Part shown: piece by piece, positions 25,272-39,400 of the stretch
Numbering within the stretch: the stretch's first letter is position 1
How the letters are laid out: the number at the start of each line of letters is the position of its first letter
From: Balanoglossus misakiensis
Lineage: Eukaryota; Hemichordata
NCBI GenBank assembly: GCA_040954595.2
Contig: CM082581.2
Location: 5,642,001-5,706,000 of the forward strand
Direction: 5' to 3'
DNA length: 64,000 bases
Position numbers and translations under genes: made by a program
Notes under the pieces: generated by a model
What the model saw: only the letters and a program-made list of their open reading frames with translations
Database searches by the model: none
Told to the model about the DNA's origin: nothing

Positions 25272-27120
25272 TTATGACACTTCGAACATGGTGTTGAGTT
25301 GCTTCACTTCCCTGGAGAGGTCTTTACAGGCCTGGGTGGCTTGCTTGATGGCCTCCCGGTACGGACCCCTCTTCTTCTTCTTGTGGCGCTTCTGGAAAGC
25401 CTCCAGGAAGGGGTGGACGTCGATGCACGGCATGTACGAGGCCGTGGACGAGGCGAACCAGGCTATCTTCGCCTCCTGGTTGAACATGGTGCCGGTGTCG
25501 TTGCGGGTGATGGTGATGGCCACCACCCGGCCGGGCCACCACGGGAAACCCTGGATCTTGCCCCACACCACGTCGCCGACGCAGGTGGTCCGGCCGTCCG
25601 GCGTGGTGCACTTGGTGACGTTCTTCTTGTGGATGCGGACGGTCAGCGAGGGCCTCGGCTCGTTCTCCTGCTCCGGTCTCCGTTCCCGGTCCTCTTCCAC
25701 GTCGGAACTGGGAAAGTCGTACGGATCGCTGAGAGTGAGATGACCACTCCTGTCTGACACGTGCGACGACAACGAAGACTGTTCGCTACTCACAGACGCC
25801 GCCGAATCGTCCGAGTTCTTATTCTTCTGCGTCGGCAGATTGGCGAGAACGGGTTTCCACGGTTTCAACTTGTTCTTGTCTTTGGGCTTCTTAAGCTTTG
25901 TCCTGAAAATCAAGCGGTTATTGCTCGTGTCCACGTGATACGGTTTGTCCATCTCAACAGGGATGTTCTGATCGCCGGTCGCCGAAGAGATTTCAGAATC
26001 AGAATCATCAAAATCATACTCCCTATAATCTAAACGCTCCTTCTTATTCGCACGTTCCTTTTTGTGTTTCTTGTAATTGTCTTGTACCCTATGATTCATG
26101 ATACCGTTCACAATGATAGGGGTTGTCGACTTGAGTTGTATCATATCCTTCGCTTTCTTCAGGACTTTCCTCGCTTTTTCGTAGTCGTTGTGACTGAGCT
26201 TGTCACTTGAAGTGATGGTAGTGTGGTGCGTGCGGGGAGGTATTTTCAACACCCTCCCTTTCCCATGGGGAGTGGCAAAGGATATCTTGATGAGGGGACT
26301 GGTTCTGGTAATTGTCTGTGTTTCAACTTTGTTTGTCTGCGTTTCAACTTTGATGTCTTTCTTCTTCAGTCTTTTCACTTCCTTGTGCTTCGCCACACCG
26401 GTCTCCGCTTTCCTTTTCCTAATTTCTACTTTTGGACTTTGGTTATTGGCTGCTTGGGGAGCAGTCGGTGGCATCCTGGTAAGGCCACTTTTGGCAATCA
26501 CAGAATTCTGACTGCACATGCCCTTGCACTTGGAACACAGCACTTGTCGTGGTCTCAACCTTATGTGCCTAGTTCTCTCGTATTTGTCTTTTGACATACC
26601 CCTGGAAACATATCTGCGAGGTTTGAGGATTGGTCTGGGAGGGGGCTGAGGCATGTCTTGTCCATAAGTATGCCTGTAACTGAGAGATGATGGCTCCCAA
26701 GTTTTGCCAGTTTCTGGATCGAGTTGCAACGTTTCTGGTGATGTTGGGTCGGTTTGAATGCTAATTTCTGCCTTCAAACCCGACAAACGAGCTGCTGGAA
26801 TCCCAAAGGGGCCATCCCTGAAATACCAACATTAACCCCGTGAGATTCCCACACTTGGACAAAGTAAAAAAAGTTTCATTTCAATTTTTTTATTAGAATG
26901 AGGTTTTTAAAAACTTCCAATCCCTGATCACATCCCATGCGAGAAAAAATTAGTTGTAAGAGCGAACTCCGACTTACTTTTTTGACGTATCGAGCAGGAC
27001 TCCCCTGAATATTCGCTCGCCGTGGTGGAACGACACAACGAGCAGGTCTTCGAGAGCTTCCTCGATTTGCACGCCAACTTCAGCGCCCTTTTTCACGCCT
27101 TCCATGATACCGGACGCCAT
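25272..27120 (-). CDS. PWWP2A: PWWP domain-containing protein 2 (single PWWP2A/PWWP2B pro-orthologue), complete, 2 coding exons
   Basis: Chromatin reader; vertebrate PWWP2A/B bind H2A.Z nucleosomes and H3K36-methylated chromatin and recruit an MTA1-HDAC (NuRD-like) module. Exon 1 is 27120-26978 and exon 2 is 26817-25272; the junction AAA-AA|G keeps frame and gives 562 aa. Exon 1 encodes the conserved N-terminal segment EEALEDLLVVSFHHGERIF, aligning with human HIIEDALVVSFRFGEKLF. The PxxPRxxLKPR...LRPRQVLCSKC region follows, then a basic linker. The C-terminal PWWP domain opens CTTPDGRTTCVGDVVWGKI, with the motif itself (PWWP) at about residues 473-476 and the family's terminal helix KKKRGPYREAIKQATQACK. 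The gene is much shorter in its N-terminus than human PWWP2A (about 755 aa) because the Pro/Glu-rich leader is absent. It converges on TTC1, as in human. Confidence 0.95.
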
Positions 27121-27167
27121 TTCAACCCCAGCACCAAATACAACAACATCCCTGAATTATATACGTC

Positions 27168-27179
27168 TGCGCGTGCGCA
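27168..27179 (-). promoter_or_regulatory. NRF1-type site upstream of PWWP2
   Basis: TGCGCACGCGCA on the minus strand fits the NRF1 consensus YGCGCAYGCGCR exactly. It lies 48 bp upstream of the PWWP2 start codon. NRF1 sites typically occur in TATA-less promoters of broadly expressed genes. Use in vivo is inferred. Confidence 0.55.
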
Positions 27180-27180
27180 G

Positions 27181-30100
27181 TCCGGGTTGATCGGGCACTC
27201 GGAAGCCCCTTTTCGCTGGCCCCTCGGTTTACTTTTGCAGAAAAACGCACCCTATAACAACGTTTCTACTCATTCAAATCATTCTTCAAACTTAAAATAT
27301 TCCCACGATTAAAATTAAGATGAAAACTATGATACCAGATCGAATATTTTCATTTCCCATAAGTCACTGTATATCTCTGCCTGACCACATAGCTTAACCT
27401 AAATTCAGTGACTTTAGTCCTGAAATCTTTTTCGAAATAAATTTCACTGCTAAATTCTCAATGAATACTCTCTCTGAAATGTACATTGTGTACAAAAACC
27501 TGGACTATATCATTCAAACAAACAAGCAATAAAAATTACAATTGGCAAGATTAACAATTATTTTCAGAAATTTTATTAGACATTTTCCGTGTGTGAATTC
27601 GAACACTGCATTGTAAAACTAATAAATATTTTATTTCAACCCAATTTCAAACATGATAAGATAATGTACAGCAATAATATCTCAAACCAATCAAAATTGG
27701 TCAGACAAGTACATGTACTTCATTTTAAACTGTCAAAAAAATGTACACACTAATACCCATGGAATGTATGTGAAGGCAATGTCAAAATCTGGACGGAATA
27801 TGCTTTGTAAAACACATGTAATAAAAAGTTCTTCACATTACACCAACTCGGCTAGCAGTAACCTAAATATTTTACTAATCACACTCAACAGCTGTATTTT
27901 TCAAAACAAAATACATGTACCGACCTCTTTCAAAATGTTAGAAATAGGAATAGATCAAGGTGAGATTTTTAATTCAAACTTGATCCCGGCGTTCAAACAG
28001 TGCATACAACACCTATGGCTTTATTCACATTATAGTCCTCAAGTCGGGTTCAGTAAATGTGTCACAATATTAGCAATGTAGAACCTTTCCAGTTATAAAT
28101 ATGAACAAACTATAACACATGTCTTCACAACGAAACAGTCTTATATGAAAACTATAGTACTTTTCAAATAAACACACTTCAACAATAATAAATATAATCG
28201 CTAAAAAAAACAATGAAAATCTGTATTTTCATTGGTAAGTGGTGGAAATTTTAATTCATGAAATTTCTCGTTTGAAACACGCAAGTAATCTGAAAATTCT
28301 GTCTGGTTGAAGGCATTTTTGCAAATACATGTGCGAGTGATCTGTGGTTAAAATAAGAAAAACTGAAAATCACATCTCTCCTGAGTCTTTTCTGACAAAA
28401 GAACAGCAACTTGGACAGTACCAGAAGGCACTGGATGCAGATTTGAAATTTAAAATTTGGTCATCCGTGGCAGACCGGTGATTTTCTGTGTGTCGCAGTG
28501 ACTGTCATCACTGCGTACATGTCAAGATTGACCAGTGACCACAAAAACGATATCCTAGACAAGTCATGAATCCTCTAAGGACCTTCTCTCAGTGTTTTTC
28601 GTCATAGAATTCGCACTGGAACGTGTCCAAATCAGCTTGAAACAGTGAGACACTTTTCACAGTCGACACAACAAAATGGCCGCACAGCGCAGTGCAGGCG
28701 TAGTCGTGAAACACCCCTTTGTGCTGGAGGGGCCCCCTTTGACAAGGTCATGTGTTTATCATCTGAAGTGGCAGGTTGCAAAGAACAAACAGTGTCAATC
28801 AAAGTGGCATGAATAGAATGACAACAGTTGAATGGCTAACACAACAAAAGGTTAAAGGTCGAGACACCTGGTCACTGTCAGGAACTGAACACAACTGAAA
28901 AATTAGGAAATCCCTGAGCAAAAGTCATCAATAATTGCAATAGTTTCATGATAAAAAAAGTGGGCGAAATTCCACAAAGACAGCTTGCTGGGCACAGTCT
29001 GTGCTCTGTCAATAATTCGGGAATTTGATACAAGTAAAATCAGACTTATAATTTGTTTTAAGCAAAAATAATATGTCATCATAATTTTTATCATGACATA
29101 TGATCATCATATGCCATAAAAACCATGATGTCAATACTAGATTTTTACATTTATGTATTTACAATAAATTTTTATTTCACTGATGATTTCACTATGATTG
29201 CTAATCACACCTCCGTTTGGTTCGAAACTTCAGGTTTTAACAAATTTTTCTTCCAATCAACACAGTCATTAGAAGAAGTAACATATGTACACAGTGCTGA
29301 AAAAGCTTTGGAGTTCAGTATTTGTAAAACTGTAAAATGGTACATCACTGCTGGACCGTGGGTCCCATGTAGTAATCAATGCTAAATGCCCCTTCAAGTG
29401 TACTAAAACACATACTCTAAATAGCAGTATGACAATTCGAGAAAATTGTTTAAATAATTGGTTTCCATGGAAATAGAGAGTCACGGTAGCTTGGTCTTGA
29501 GATCTCCAAGAACACTTGCAAAATGTCATCGTCGCTGTGTTCATCTGAGGTTAATGCATGTTGCGCCGTCCTCACTAAGATGGACACAGCACACAAACTA
29601 ATGGCACTATAAAGAATAAAATTGGCTTTTACAAGATAATTTATCTGGATGTCTAATACGTTGCGTTTATCCTGGTTGTATGTGGGCTGCGTCAACTGTA
29701 CGCTGTATTCAGACATCTTTATAAATACACATGCAATTTAAAAGTACACATATACACAGCAGACTTTTGTGTACACATTTCAAGCACAACTGTTGTTTGA
29801 TATGCATGACATTACCCAAAACAGAGAGGAAGATTTTTTATTATTGTTGAAAAGGGTTCTTTAATTACGTTGTTATGTTTCGTTCAACTCCATAGGCACT
29901 ACCGGTACATGTATATGACATGCATTCCAAACAAATATTCCACTGCATGCTGACATTACAAATTTAATCTGGGCTGGATCTTTGAAATATTTCAACCATT
30001 CCACGTTGAATGAACGTCATTCCAAATCAGAAACTCAAATAAATGCCGTTTTCATTCCATGTGACATTTGAAATGTGAATTTTAATGACATTAACATCAT

Positions 30101-33100
30101 TTCCAAATTGGGAATTACCCAGAACTGTCATTTGGGTTCCATGTGACATACAAAATGTTAATTATGCAATTAGGATTGCTGTAATTTTTGGGGGTATTGA
30201 ACACATCAATAATTAAATTCAGGTTACCAAGCAGAAATACTATACTTCTACTGTACTATAAAATCATTGATAAGTTTCATGTGTCTTCCGGTAACCTTTT
30301 GAATGCTGATCTTCCATTAGTTCTCTTGTCATAAAATTCAGAGATCTCTTCAGACCGGAAATGGGCGAGGCATTGTCGTCTGTTTACACCTGATGGCGCA
30401 GCCAGGCTACACAGAAAATATGTCCATTTTATTTTTGTCTAATCCTGTAAAAAAGAAGAAGGAGTCAAATATTAAAAAATATGCATGTATTTGCTATGTA
30501 CAGCTTGTCTGCAAATGCTGGATATAAACAGTGCATGACGCCACAAAAACACAGTTGGCTGTGAATAAACTTATAACTCAGTCTCCTTGATACATAATTG
30601 TCTCAGAAGCTTTCTGTGTGAACAGATTCTTGAGTAACTTAAGGTAAGAGAATAAGAGAAAAATTCAGATCAGAAGTCGCTTTCTTGCTTCTGTCCACAT
30701 CAACAAGCTAATAATTGAGTATGCACAAGACACAGCCTTGTAAAAGGGAATGATTACTTTAATAATGAATTTCTAAGGGCCAGCCATGTCAACAAATAAA
30801 ATTATCACATTATCTTTCTCTACATTCATTCAAAATTAAAATCTGAATGGTCGACACCCCGATGCACCCAGAAACTGTGATTTAAGTTATTCATGATGTT
30901 CTGTTGGGAAATTTTACGGGAACCGTATCAGTTTCTTCTGTAGAGAGAAAAATTACATTTGCCTGGTCGAAACAAACCATTACTGGATGACAATGAACAC
31001 ACGATCATGCCAAGAGTTTAAATTAAATCAAGAGAAACATTTCCTTGGTGAGATGCATACCTATAGGAGATGGAATTTCGGAGAAATGTGGAAATTCTGA
31101 ATTTGATTAACCAAGTGACATGAAATGCACTTTTCACCAGGAAATAAACTCTTGTGTAGTCAAGTCAATGAGCTTTGATCACCATTGCCAAACTGAAGTG
31201 CATACATGGCCCTATTTATATAAACCTACAAAACGGATATGCTACACTTTGATGATAAAAAAATAATAATCTCTGTTCACACATCAAATGTATCAAGAGA
31301 ATAAATTCATTAAATTTTATTTATACATTTTTTCATACTGTCTCATCTACTTTATGAGAATTTCTTTGACCATTTATTAAGCCATGTTTCTGACTTTAAT
31401 TACATCTAACACAGATATCGCAAACCAGCAAATTAGTCATCAAAAATTTCAACTTCAACTTGATTTTTTTCTCTGATTCATAAAAATTAGCAACAGTATA
31501 AAGCTAAGCTCCTGTTTCCAGTCCTGTATAGACCACAGACCCCAGAGAGAGGGACCATGAATAGACCAACTCACATGGATAACAATGAACGCTTGGACAA
31601 TGAGTGTGTGGAAGAGATAACAGTGTATTGTATGGCACAGCTGCCCCCCTCCTAATTTGCATATACTATCTTGATATTCACACACAGGCCATCAGAACAT
31701 TGACACCTGTCTGTTTTAGCAAACCCTCACTGTCATCAGCAAAGTCATATTTGAAGAAAAAAAATATTGAGATTTATGGAAATTGAAATCAGAGTGCTTT
31801 GATGGTTTGCAGTTGCAAATGAGCGTGTTCTATTAACGTGGTAGAAGGACATAATTTATCTTTTTTCTCTCTTTCTCTATTTTCAAAATTCCGCTGTACA
31901 ATTCGTATGCACATATCATTAGCAATTGAGTTTGCCTGATGACAGCTACTGCATGCTGTTGACAGCACTGCTATGCTGGAAACCACCAAATCATCAGATT
32001 CTGAATCACTGGCAATTTACACAACATCACTGAAATAATCAGAAGCCTTGACCATGATGGAGTGCTGCTTCCGAGCACACACTTGGCAGGCACAAATCAA
32101 CTTCTTTTGTTTCAGTGGACATTTTTTTTCAACTGACACCATGATTTTATTAATTGAAATAAAGGAAAATTCAGCTGTTCGGAGTAGGCGAGAGGTTGAT
32201 TCGTCATCCTCTCAGTGACTCATCCAACTCAAAGATGACTGCCAAACTCTCATCACCAGGGGCAACCGAGACACACGGACATCAAACCGATGTAGTGGAA
32301 AGGAAATGAGTCACTTTCCAAAGTCAAGAGTTTGCAGTGCTTTTATTATTTTTTTGTAATAAAACATAAAATGTTTATTACAGTACTCAGTATTACATGC
32401 AGGCATTGAACTGTAATGGGGTAGGGAATATCGCAGACTTTGAACTCTCCAGTTTATTGAGCTGGGATACCTCTGCAGACCTAACTTTATGACTGGAATT
32501 AAAGCTCTTAGATCTACAGACTGCAGCTGTGCTCACTTGATTTAAAACAGCCATTAATATCAATGGGCAAAACCATTTCATTCCAAATGTATGTAAATAA
32601 TGTTAATATTAAAACCAAAACAAATTTGAATAAAATATGGATACAGTCCAAATCATCTGCATTTTTTTTCAAACTAACTTGAATAAGGTTTTTGACTTGT
32701 TGTCGATGATTAATACTTAACTATTATTTCTTGATTAAAAAGCAACCACAATTGGTCTCCATCACATTAGCATATTCACTCATTAACTGAGCTTATCAAA
32801 GCTGTCTGTGAATTTGGACTAATTTGTTGATGTTGAACTTGACTGCACCTTATCACCTGCCCATAATGCTGGTTCAAATGAACTTTTTCTAGGATTATTT
32901 TACATCTAGATATTTTCCAAAAAAAAACAGGGCTGGGCCAAGAGATGACAAACTGATGCAAACGCAAGTAATATGGCTCAATGGTGACGATTTTAGAGGA
33001 TAGGGAATATATTTGAAGTATTTTACTGTGGCAAAAAAATATGTGAAATTTGGCAGCTATAGGGGCTTTAAAATGTAGCGTTACACAGGGTGTTGTTTGA

Positions 33101-36100
33101 TTTCACAGGCGGAATGTACTCTTTGTCAACTATTTGGAGAAAGCCACAGACTATGAAGCAGCCTATCAATCGCGTTTAGCAACAGTGCTCTTCAATAATT
33201 TGACAGTGTTGGTTCTCACACACACAGCTGCTCAAACACAGCAAACAAATCAAGTCTACATGCACTGTATTAGGTTGAGTTTAGACATTTTTTCCAAACA
33301 TTTCTCATTTTCCGCATTTTTTTCTCTCAAAATAACATCAATTTAGAACCAAAAGTAGACTTGCGGTAATGTAATTCTCAGTTTGGCTTCGCTAGATCAT
33401 CATTAGCCAAGCATCTCTGTTAAAATGTTCACAGCGGTCTGTTTAGATTTATCGTGCTGTGGATATGCTTGAAAAACTCCACATTATGATATCAATCAAC
33501 AAACGCACTTCAATTGACTGTAAAAACAAATCCCACAGCACACTGAAGAATTCCAAACTGCTCTATTTAGAATGTCATACAAAAAAAACATCGAAACAAG
33601 AATTATTTTCATTTCAGATTAACGAGGTCATTATTCTGGTCCTACTTTCCCCCTAGAGACAATATTCCTTTTGAAGCACGGCCCTTGAGAATTCATCCCC
33701 AATCTCTGTATTCCGTGCACTCTCCCTTTCATCACCATCTTCAAACAGACAGAAAATCTGGACATAAAATTCTACAAATATATTTACATTGGGGTGGGAT
33801 AGATATTTTGTACGGCGATAAACTAAATAGCCTGATACTGTACAGCACACATGCTAACATGGCAGCTGTTATAACACAGCAGTTAATACAGAATGAAAAT
33901 TCATCCTTTTTAAGATACAAAGAAATTAAATGTAGTGGTCGGATTTTTCTTCTTTGTTGTGTTATCTCATTTTTTATTCCCAAACCACCACAGTGTGAAG
34001 AAATAATTGATCACAAAATTATTTAACACAACAACTCAGAGCGAGTGTTTCATATTTCATGACTTCTTTTGGGAAATGGGAGATTGTTTTGAGGTTATAA
34101 TCTGAGTTTGTGGGTACTTTCATTATATTTTCTTCCTAAATTGTAAGTACATGTAAAATGCAGCATAGCAAGTCAGAGCTTATCACAGCTGTGGTATTGA
34201 AAAGGTTCACCATGGTCATCTTTGATTACTTCCACGGATATTCCATAGTGGACGTGGTTTTTATTCCACAGTTCTGTTCTACAGACAAAGGTTTTAAAGT
34301 TCAGGGGTCAAAGTTCAATGAATAAGACATTGATATGAGATATCAGTCAGGTGTTTTCAACACATTTGATATTTTACAGTTACTGTAATCAGCCCTGTAC
34401 ACTGCCTTCTTCAAGTACACACTTTGATCAAGATGCCATTTGTACTGTACTGACAGGAAACATGATGTGCAGTAATAGCCTACCACCACCCAATCCCTGT
34501 ACACACACAATGACTGATTTACACACTCAATACATTGAGTGCCTTTTGCCCTAAATTCACACACATCCTTGTGTTGTCTTTTCTCAGCACTACAGGGATT
34601 ACTGATAGATCTGAGGTCAGAGGTCAATAAATTAACCACTATATTGCCTGACCTTTGAACCTGCTTCCTGCTAAGTGAACTCAAGGAGACTACATTTGTG
34701 GAATTGGTGCATCCACTTTTCCGGAGAGATCTAATCGAACGCATTTACAGACAAAACACAGCTGACTGAATGTACAAATTCAGTCATTTCCCGTCACAAT
34801 TTAATGCCAGGGGGAAAATTTCCTGATTTTGTCGAACAGAAAGAAAAAGGCTTTCCTATTTCCCATGGATACTGGGGATCCAATGTTATTGAATTCCTAG
34901 GAATTTCGTTTGATCGACTGACGTGGAAATTGTGTTCATTTCTGAGAAAACATCTGTGTTATAGGTCAGAGTAAACCCTGAATTATTTCTAGTCTAATCC
35001 ATTTTATTACATGCTCGCACAAATTGCTAAATTTGAAATCTGTCAATGTCTGTCACAAATGGTGGAAGTAATTTGTGTAGGCCGTTTCAGGACACTTGAC
35101 TGCTTAACTTAGAATCCATGAAAAAAAAATTAAACTGTATACATTTTATGTAACTATAGAGTCTTTCAATCTCAAATTCTTGTTTTCTTTGCAGTATAAA
35201 CACGCAAGTCTCAAATTTGGATAAATTGAATAAGTTTTCAGATTGTAACGGCATCACAGATAATATCTATTAGTACAGCAAAGTTAAAAAGAGTAAGTTG
35301 AGTCTGTTTTGGTTGAGAAATACAAAGAAACAGATGAAATGGAGATTTTTCTTGTCAGCATTCAAACAATGTACTCTTTTGAATCAAGAATCCACAGGTT
35401 GGATTTAAACACAGAACATGGATTTTTCCTCTCCAAATATGGAGAAAAAAACTGAACAAAGAACTGTAAATCATTCCATAGACCAGCGAAATTTCAAATT
35501 GAAAGTCCTTGACTGATTGGTTTTCAGAATTTCAGAGATAAAATCCAGAGTTAATTCTTTAAGGCTCTTGCTTATAATTTACAGGCAGAATAAACTCAAG
35601 GTTACTATGATTGACAGTTATGGTTGCAGTATGGGGAGGTGACCTCTGAACTCTCACCTCAAGGTTCACAATCAATCTGCTCACAGCATATTGTCAATAA
35701 GACATTTTTGTTGTTGACAGAACAGACCGTTGATTGTTTCTCTCCAAATGCACGGCACTCATCAACTGAAGCTCTAGAACGAAAATTAATATCGCTAACA
35801 TGAATTTTGAAGGCAGCTTGCAACGTTGTTCCTGACAAGATATTTTTAACTGCAAATTTCTCAGACAGTTAATCTGTTTGCACCAAATGGACAGCTCTCT
35901 TTCTAAGTTTTACTCTTAATGACTTATTGATGTTTTTGTGTCATCAAAACTTGCAGTACTGGGAGTTTGCTTGCAGAAGGCAGAAAATGTCGAAAACATC
36001 CGACCGTTTCTGTTAAGATTTTCAAAAGGTGGTCATAATCATCAAATACACAGCAGTCACTCTATGCAATTTATTTATGCCAAGCACACACACAAAAAAG

Positions 36101-36459
36101 GATTTATGTTGTTTTGTTTCACATCAGTGAGGTGATAACAATGTCTGCGTGACATATTGTGCAACAATCAACAATGAGTCTGCTGAGGCCGATGTTGTAG
36201 AGTACATCCGCGCAAACACGTGCAGGTGATGCACAATGTGCACTGCTGCACCAGATGAGAGAGAACTGTGGGTAATATTTAACCTATTTACCGAGAAGTG
36301 GTGCCAAGTTGATAGTTCATAGCGGGAGCTGATATGCGACAGAGATGATGTCCGAAGCACATCATATCATGTCAAACAACACATCAACAAGACACAGTAC
36401 ACATCTCCTGTTTACTCAGCTATAAAACACTGACCAGATATCAACCAGTTTCATGACCA
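27181..36459. other. Gene-poor interval of about 9 kb between PWWP2 and the ARM-SPRY gene
   Basis: AT-rich DNA with no supportable exon chain, RNA gene or large repeat. It must hold the distal PWWP2 promoter on its left and the 3' UTR of the ARM-SPRY gene on its right. Confidence 0.55.
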
Positions 36460-39400
36460 CTACCGCGTCCCTTCTTGCCGGGGTTGGAAAGTGGCACTGG
36501 CCATGAGCCTGCTCTCGTGGTAGTCGTGCAGCAGAGCCGCCATGCCCAGTCGTATCTCCCGCTCATTGCCGGCGTCGTACATGAAGTACGTATCGCCGAA
36601 GTTCACGTTGAGGAAGGGATCGCTGGAGTACGGAAGCAGCGGCCCCTGTCCCACCTCTTCATCGTAAAATGTGTACAAAAACTCTGAAAAGGGAGAAAAA
36701 AATAACAGCTCTCAGTAACTTAACAGAGGCAAAAGCAATTTGTTCACTTATCAAGTACATTTGTTGTGCAAATCACATGTATGATGCCATACAGGAAATT
36801 TGTCGAGGAACAATGAATTAGTAACACTGTTAAATTACGACCATGTGGGAATCTATCTTCTATTTTTCACTAAGAGTGTATATAACTACATCACTTCTAC
36901 GCTGCATACTGGCAGCCATATTTCGAGTTCAATACTTTGTTGCTCCATGGACATAAATATGGCAGAAGTTCTAGGAACAAGCTGCTTGGTTACATTGGGT
37001 TCAAAGTTGAGAGGTCAAAGAGCATACTCACTGATTGGCTGGCCATTGATGGTGAAGAAACATGCCCCCGGAGGCAATAACAGTCCACAACCAAGAACCA
37101 GTTGACTATGACTTGAAAACTGAAAATAAAACAGAATTTACAAAATATTTTTGACAATTAATTAATTCAATGTCAATATATAAGGCTAACCATCATTTCT
37201 CTATCATTACCGTAGTTATTATTATTATTCAAATCTTTTGATAAGTGAGCCATGTATGTTGACATCGTGGTCACTAATGCAGGACAATTGGTAAAGGAAG
37301 TATGGGGTTATTATGCTGTCAATCATTCGAATATGAATAGAGAGTGTAAAAAATCAAACATTACCTTGACTTTGTCGCCATCAGGCATCAGCATTGTGTT
37401 ATTGGGACAGACTACACATTGTACGGACTGACTGTCATCAACATTACGGAAACCAAATGAAAGTGGCCTACAGAATCAAAATAATATTTAAAAAAAAGAA
37501 CAATCACATACAAATTCATAATAAATGAATAATAAATAATCAAGAGTCAAAATACAATATTTCTGCTGTTTTTTGAGGCAGATTATTTCACTTGTAATTT
37601 TGCTACCAGGACTGTTTCTAGAATCACTATGACAGATTGGATCAAGCAAGATTTACGTGATGGGAATACCTTTCATCGTTGCATGTCAGAGTGATTTCAA
37701 AGTACAGAGATGGCGGTGGGTGACTCTCTCCTTGCCCTCCGCCAACATCTGCAAGCTCCCTGATGATTGGCTGAGAGACAGGGACATCTTCTTCCTCACA
37801 CATAAGGTCTGGGCTGATTGGCTGGTGCAACTGACTGTCTATATTGTCATTCATAAGATCTAGGTTGATTGGCTGACAAGGCTGGTCCCCTCCGCCATCT
37901 AGCCGACAAAGTTCCTCATCTCCGATACCCACATCACCACTGATTGGTGGATACTGGCTATCACCAGCGCCGTCATAAGTAACACCGCAACTGATTGGTG
38001 AATAGTGATTGCTGTCATCAAACGCATCAGATGTAACATCAATGCTGATTGGTTGGTAATGGTTACTATTCACTATGTCATCCAATGCACTATCAGTACT
38101 GATTTGTTGATATGGATCGACAGAATCAGGAGAGCGTATGATTGGCTGATCCTGATCATGTGACTTAGATGCATTGTCCAATGGTATCCACCATGCTGTT
38201 GATGGTTTTGTTGTGGCTGATTTGGCAGAAAAATCTTGGTTCACATCACCAATATTGCGCTTGTCCATATAGCTCCCAGCTGACGAGATGGTATTCACTG
38301 GAACAAACCCTTCCGGTATTTTAAACCTAAAATTTAACAAATAAATACATCAATCACAGACACAGTCACAATGCACACACAGTATTAAACCAGTACTTAC
38401 ATGTAGTTTACTAAGTCACATTGTGTGTTTAACAGCAAACATCACATTGACTAATAGTTCACACATCAGTATATTTGAGATAATTTGGTTTTCTAATCCA
38501 GACAAAACAGTTTTATGAATTACATAAAATAAACACCATTTAAACCACAGCAGTGAAATCAAACTAGCTACTAACCTGAACGGTGTGGCACCAAAGTTAA
38601 ACCTGACTTGTTGATCTGTTGATAGTGAACAGGCTGGGTACCAGGCCTCTGTCATGTCAATGTCTGTTGAGAAAAATCAATCACTGAGTAAATCACAGAC
38701 ATCATTCTTGGAGACGCCACTGTTCAAACCATGACATCAGACAGAACTTTTCCTTCACATGTACTGGGCTTAAATACACTCAATTCTGACTCTCCTCATT
38801 TTTCTTGTATTTTGCAAACTTTACGGTGTACTATGTATTTTCACATCTGTACACAAAAACTTACAAGTTTAACTGATGTCTCAAGTGCACATGAACTCAC
38901 CCAAGAATGCCGTGCCCAAATCAACACCGTTGAGCCAAAACGACAGCGTGCCATCCGAATGAAGCAGACAGCTTACAACATCGCCATCACGCCATTCAGT
39001 TCCGTAGTCATTATTCTGTCAACGAACGGGGAAAATGAAGATGTAAATAGCTGACCACAGGAGAATGGTGCATGGTGTCGATTTCAAATAGCAAAATATT
39101 TTGATTGATAAATTGATTGCCTGACTATTTGAAAATATTTGGAGTAACAGTCAAATTCAATTAGAATTGGGTCAAAAGCACTATGATTGGTCAAGCGTCC
39201 TCACCATCTGTTCTGTGATTGGTCCATTCCACACTTTGCACCTGGCAGCATCAAATGCATAGGAGTGGATGTTGTCTCCAACACCAAGACCTACAATAAC
39301 ATTTAACACACAAAATATCTTCAGACAAGTGGTTTGCCAGCTCATTATTATGCAAAGACAAATTAACAAATCACGTTACAAGTTTTCATAGAAGGAAAAG

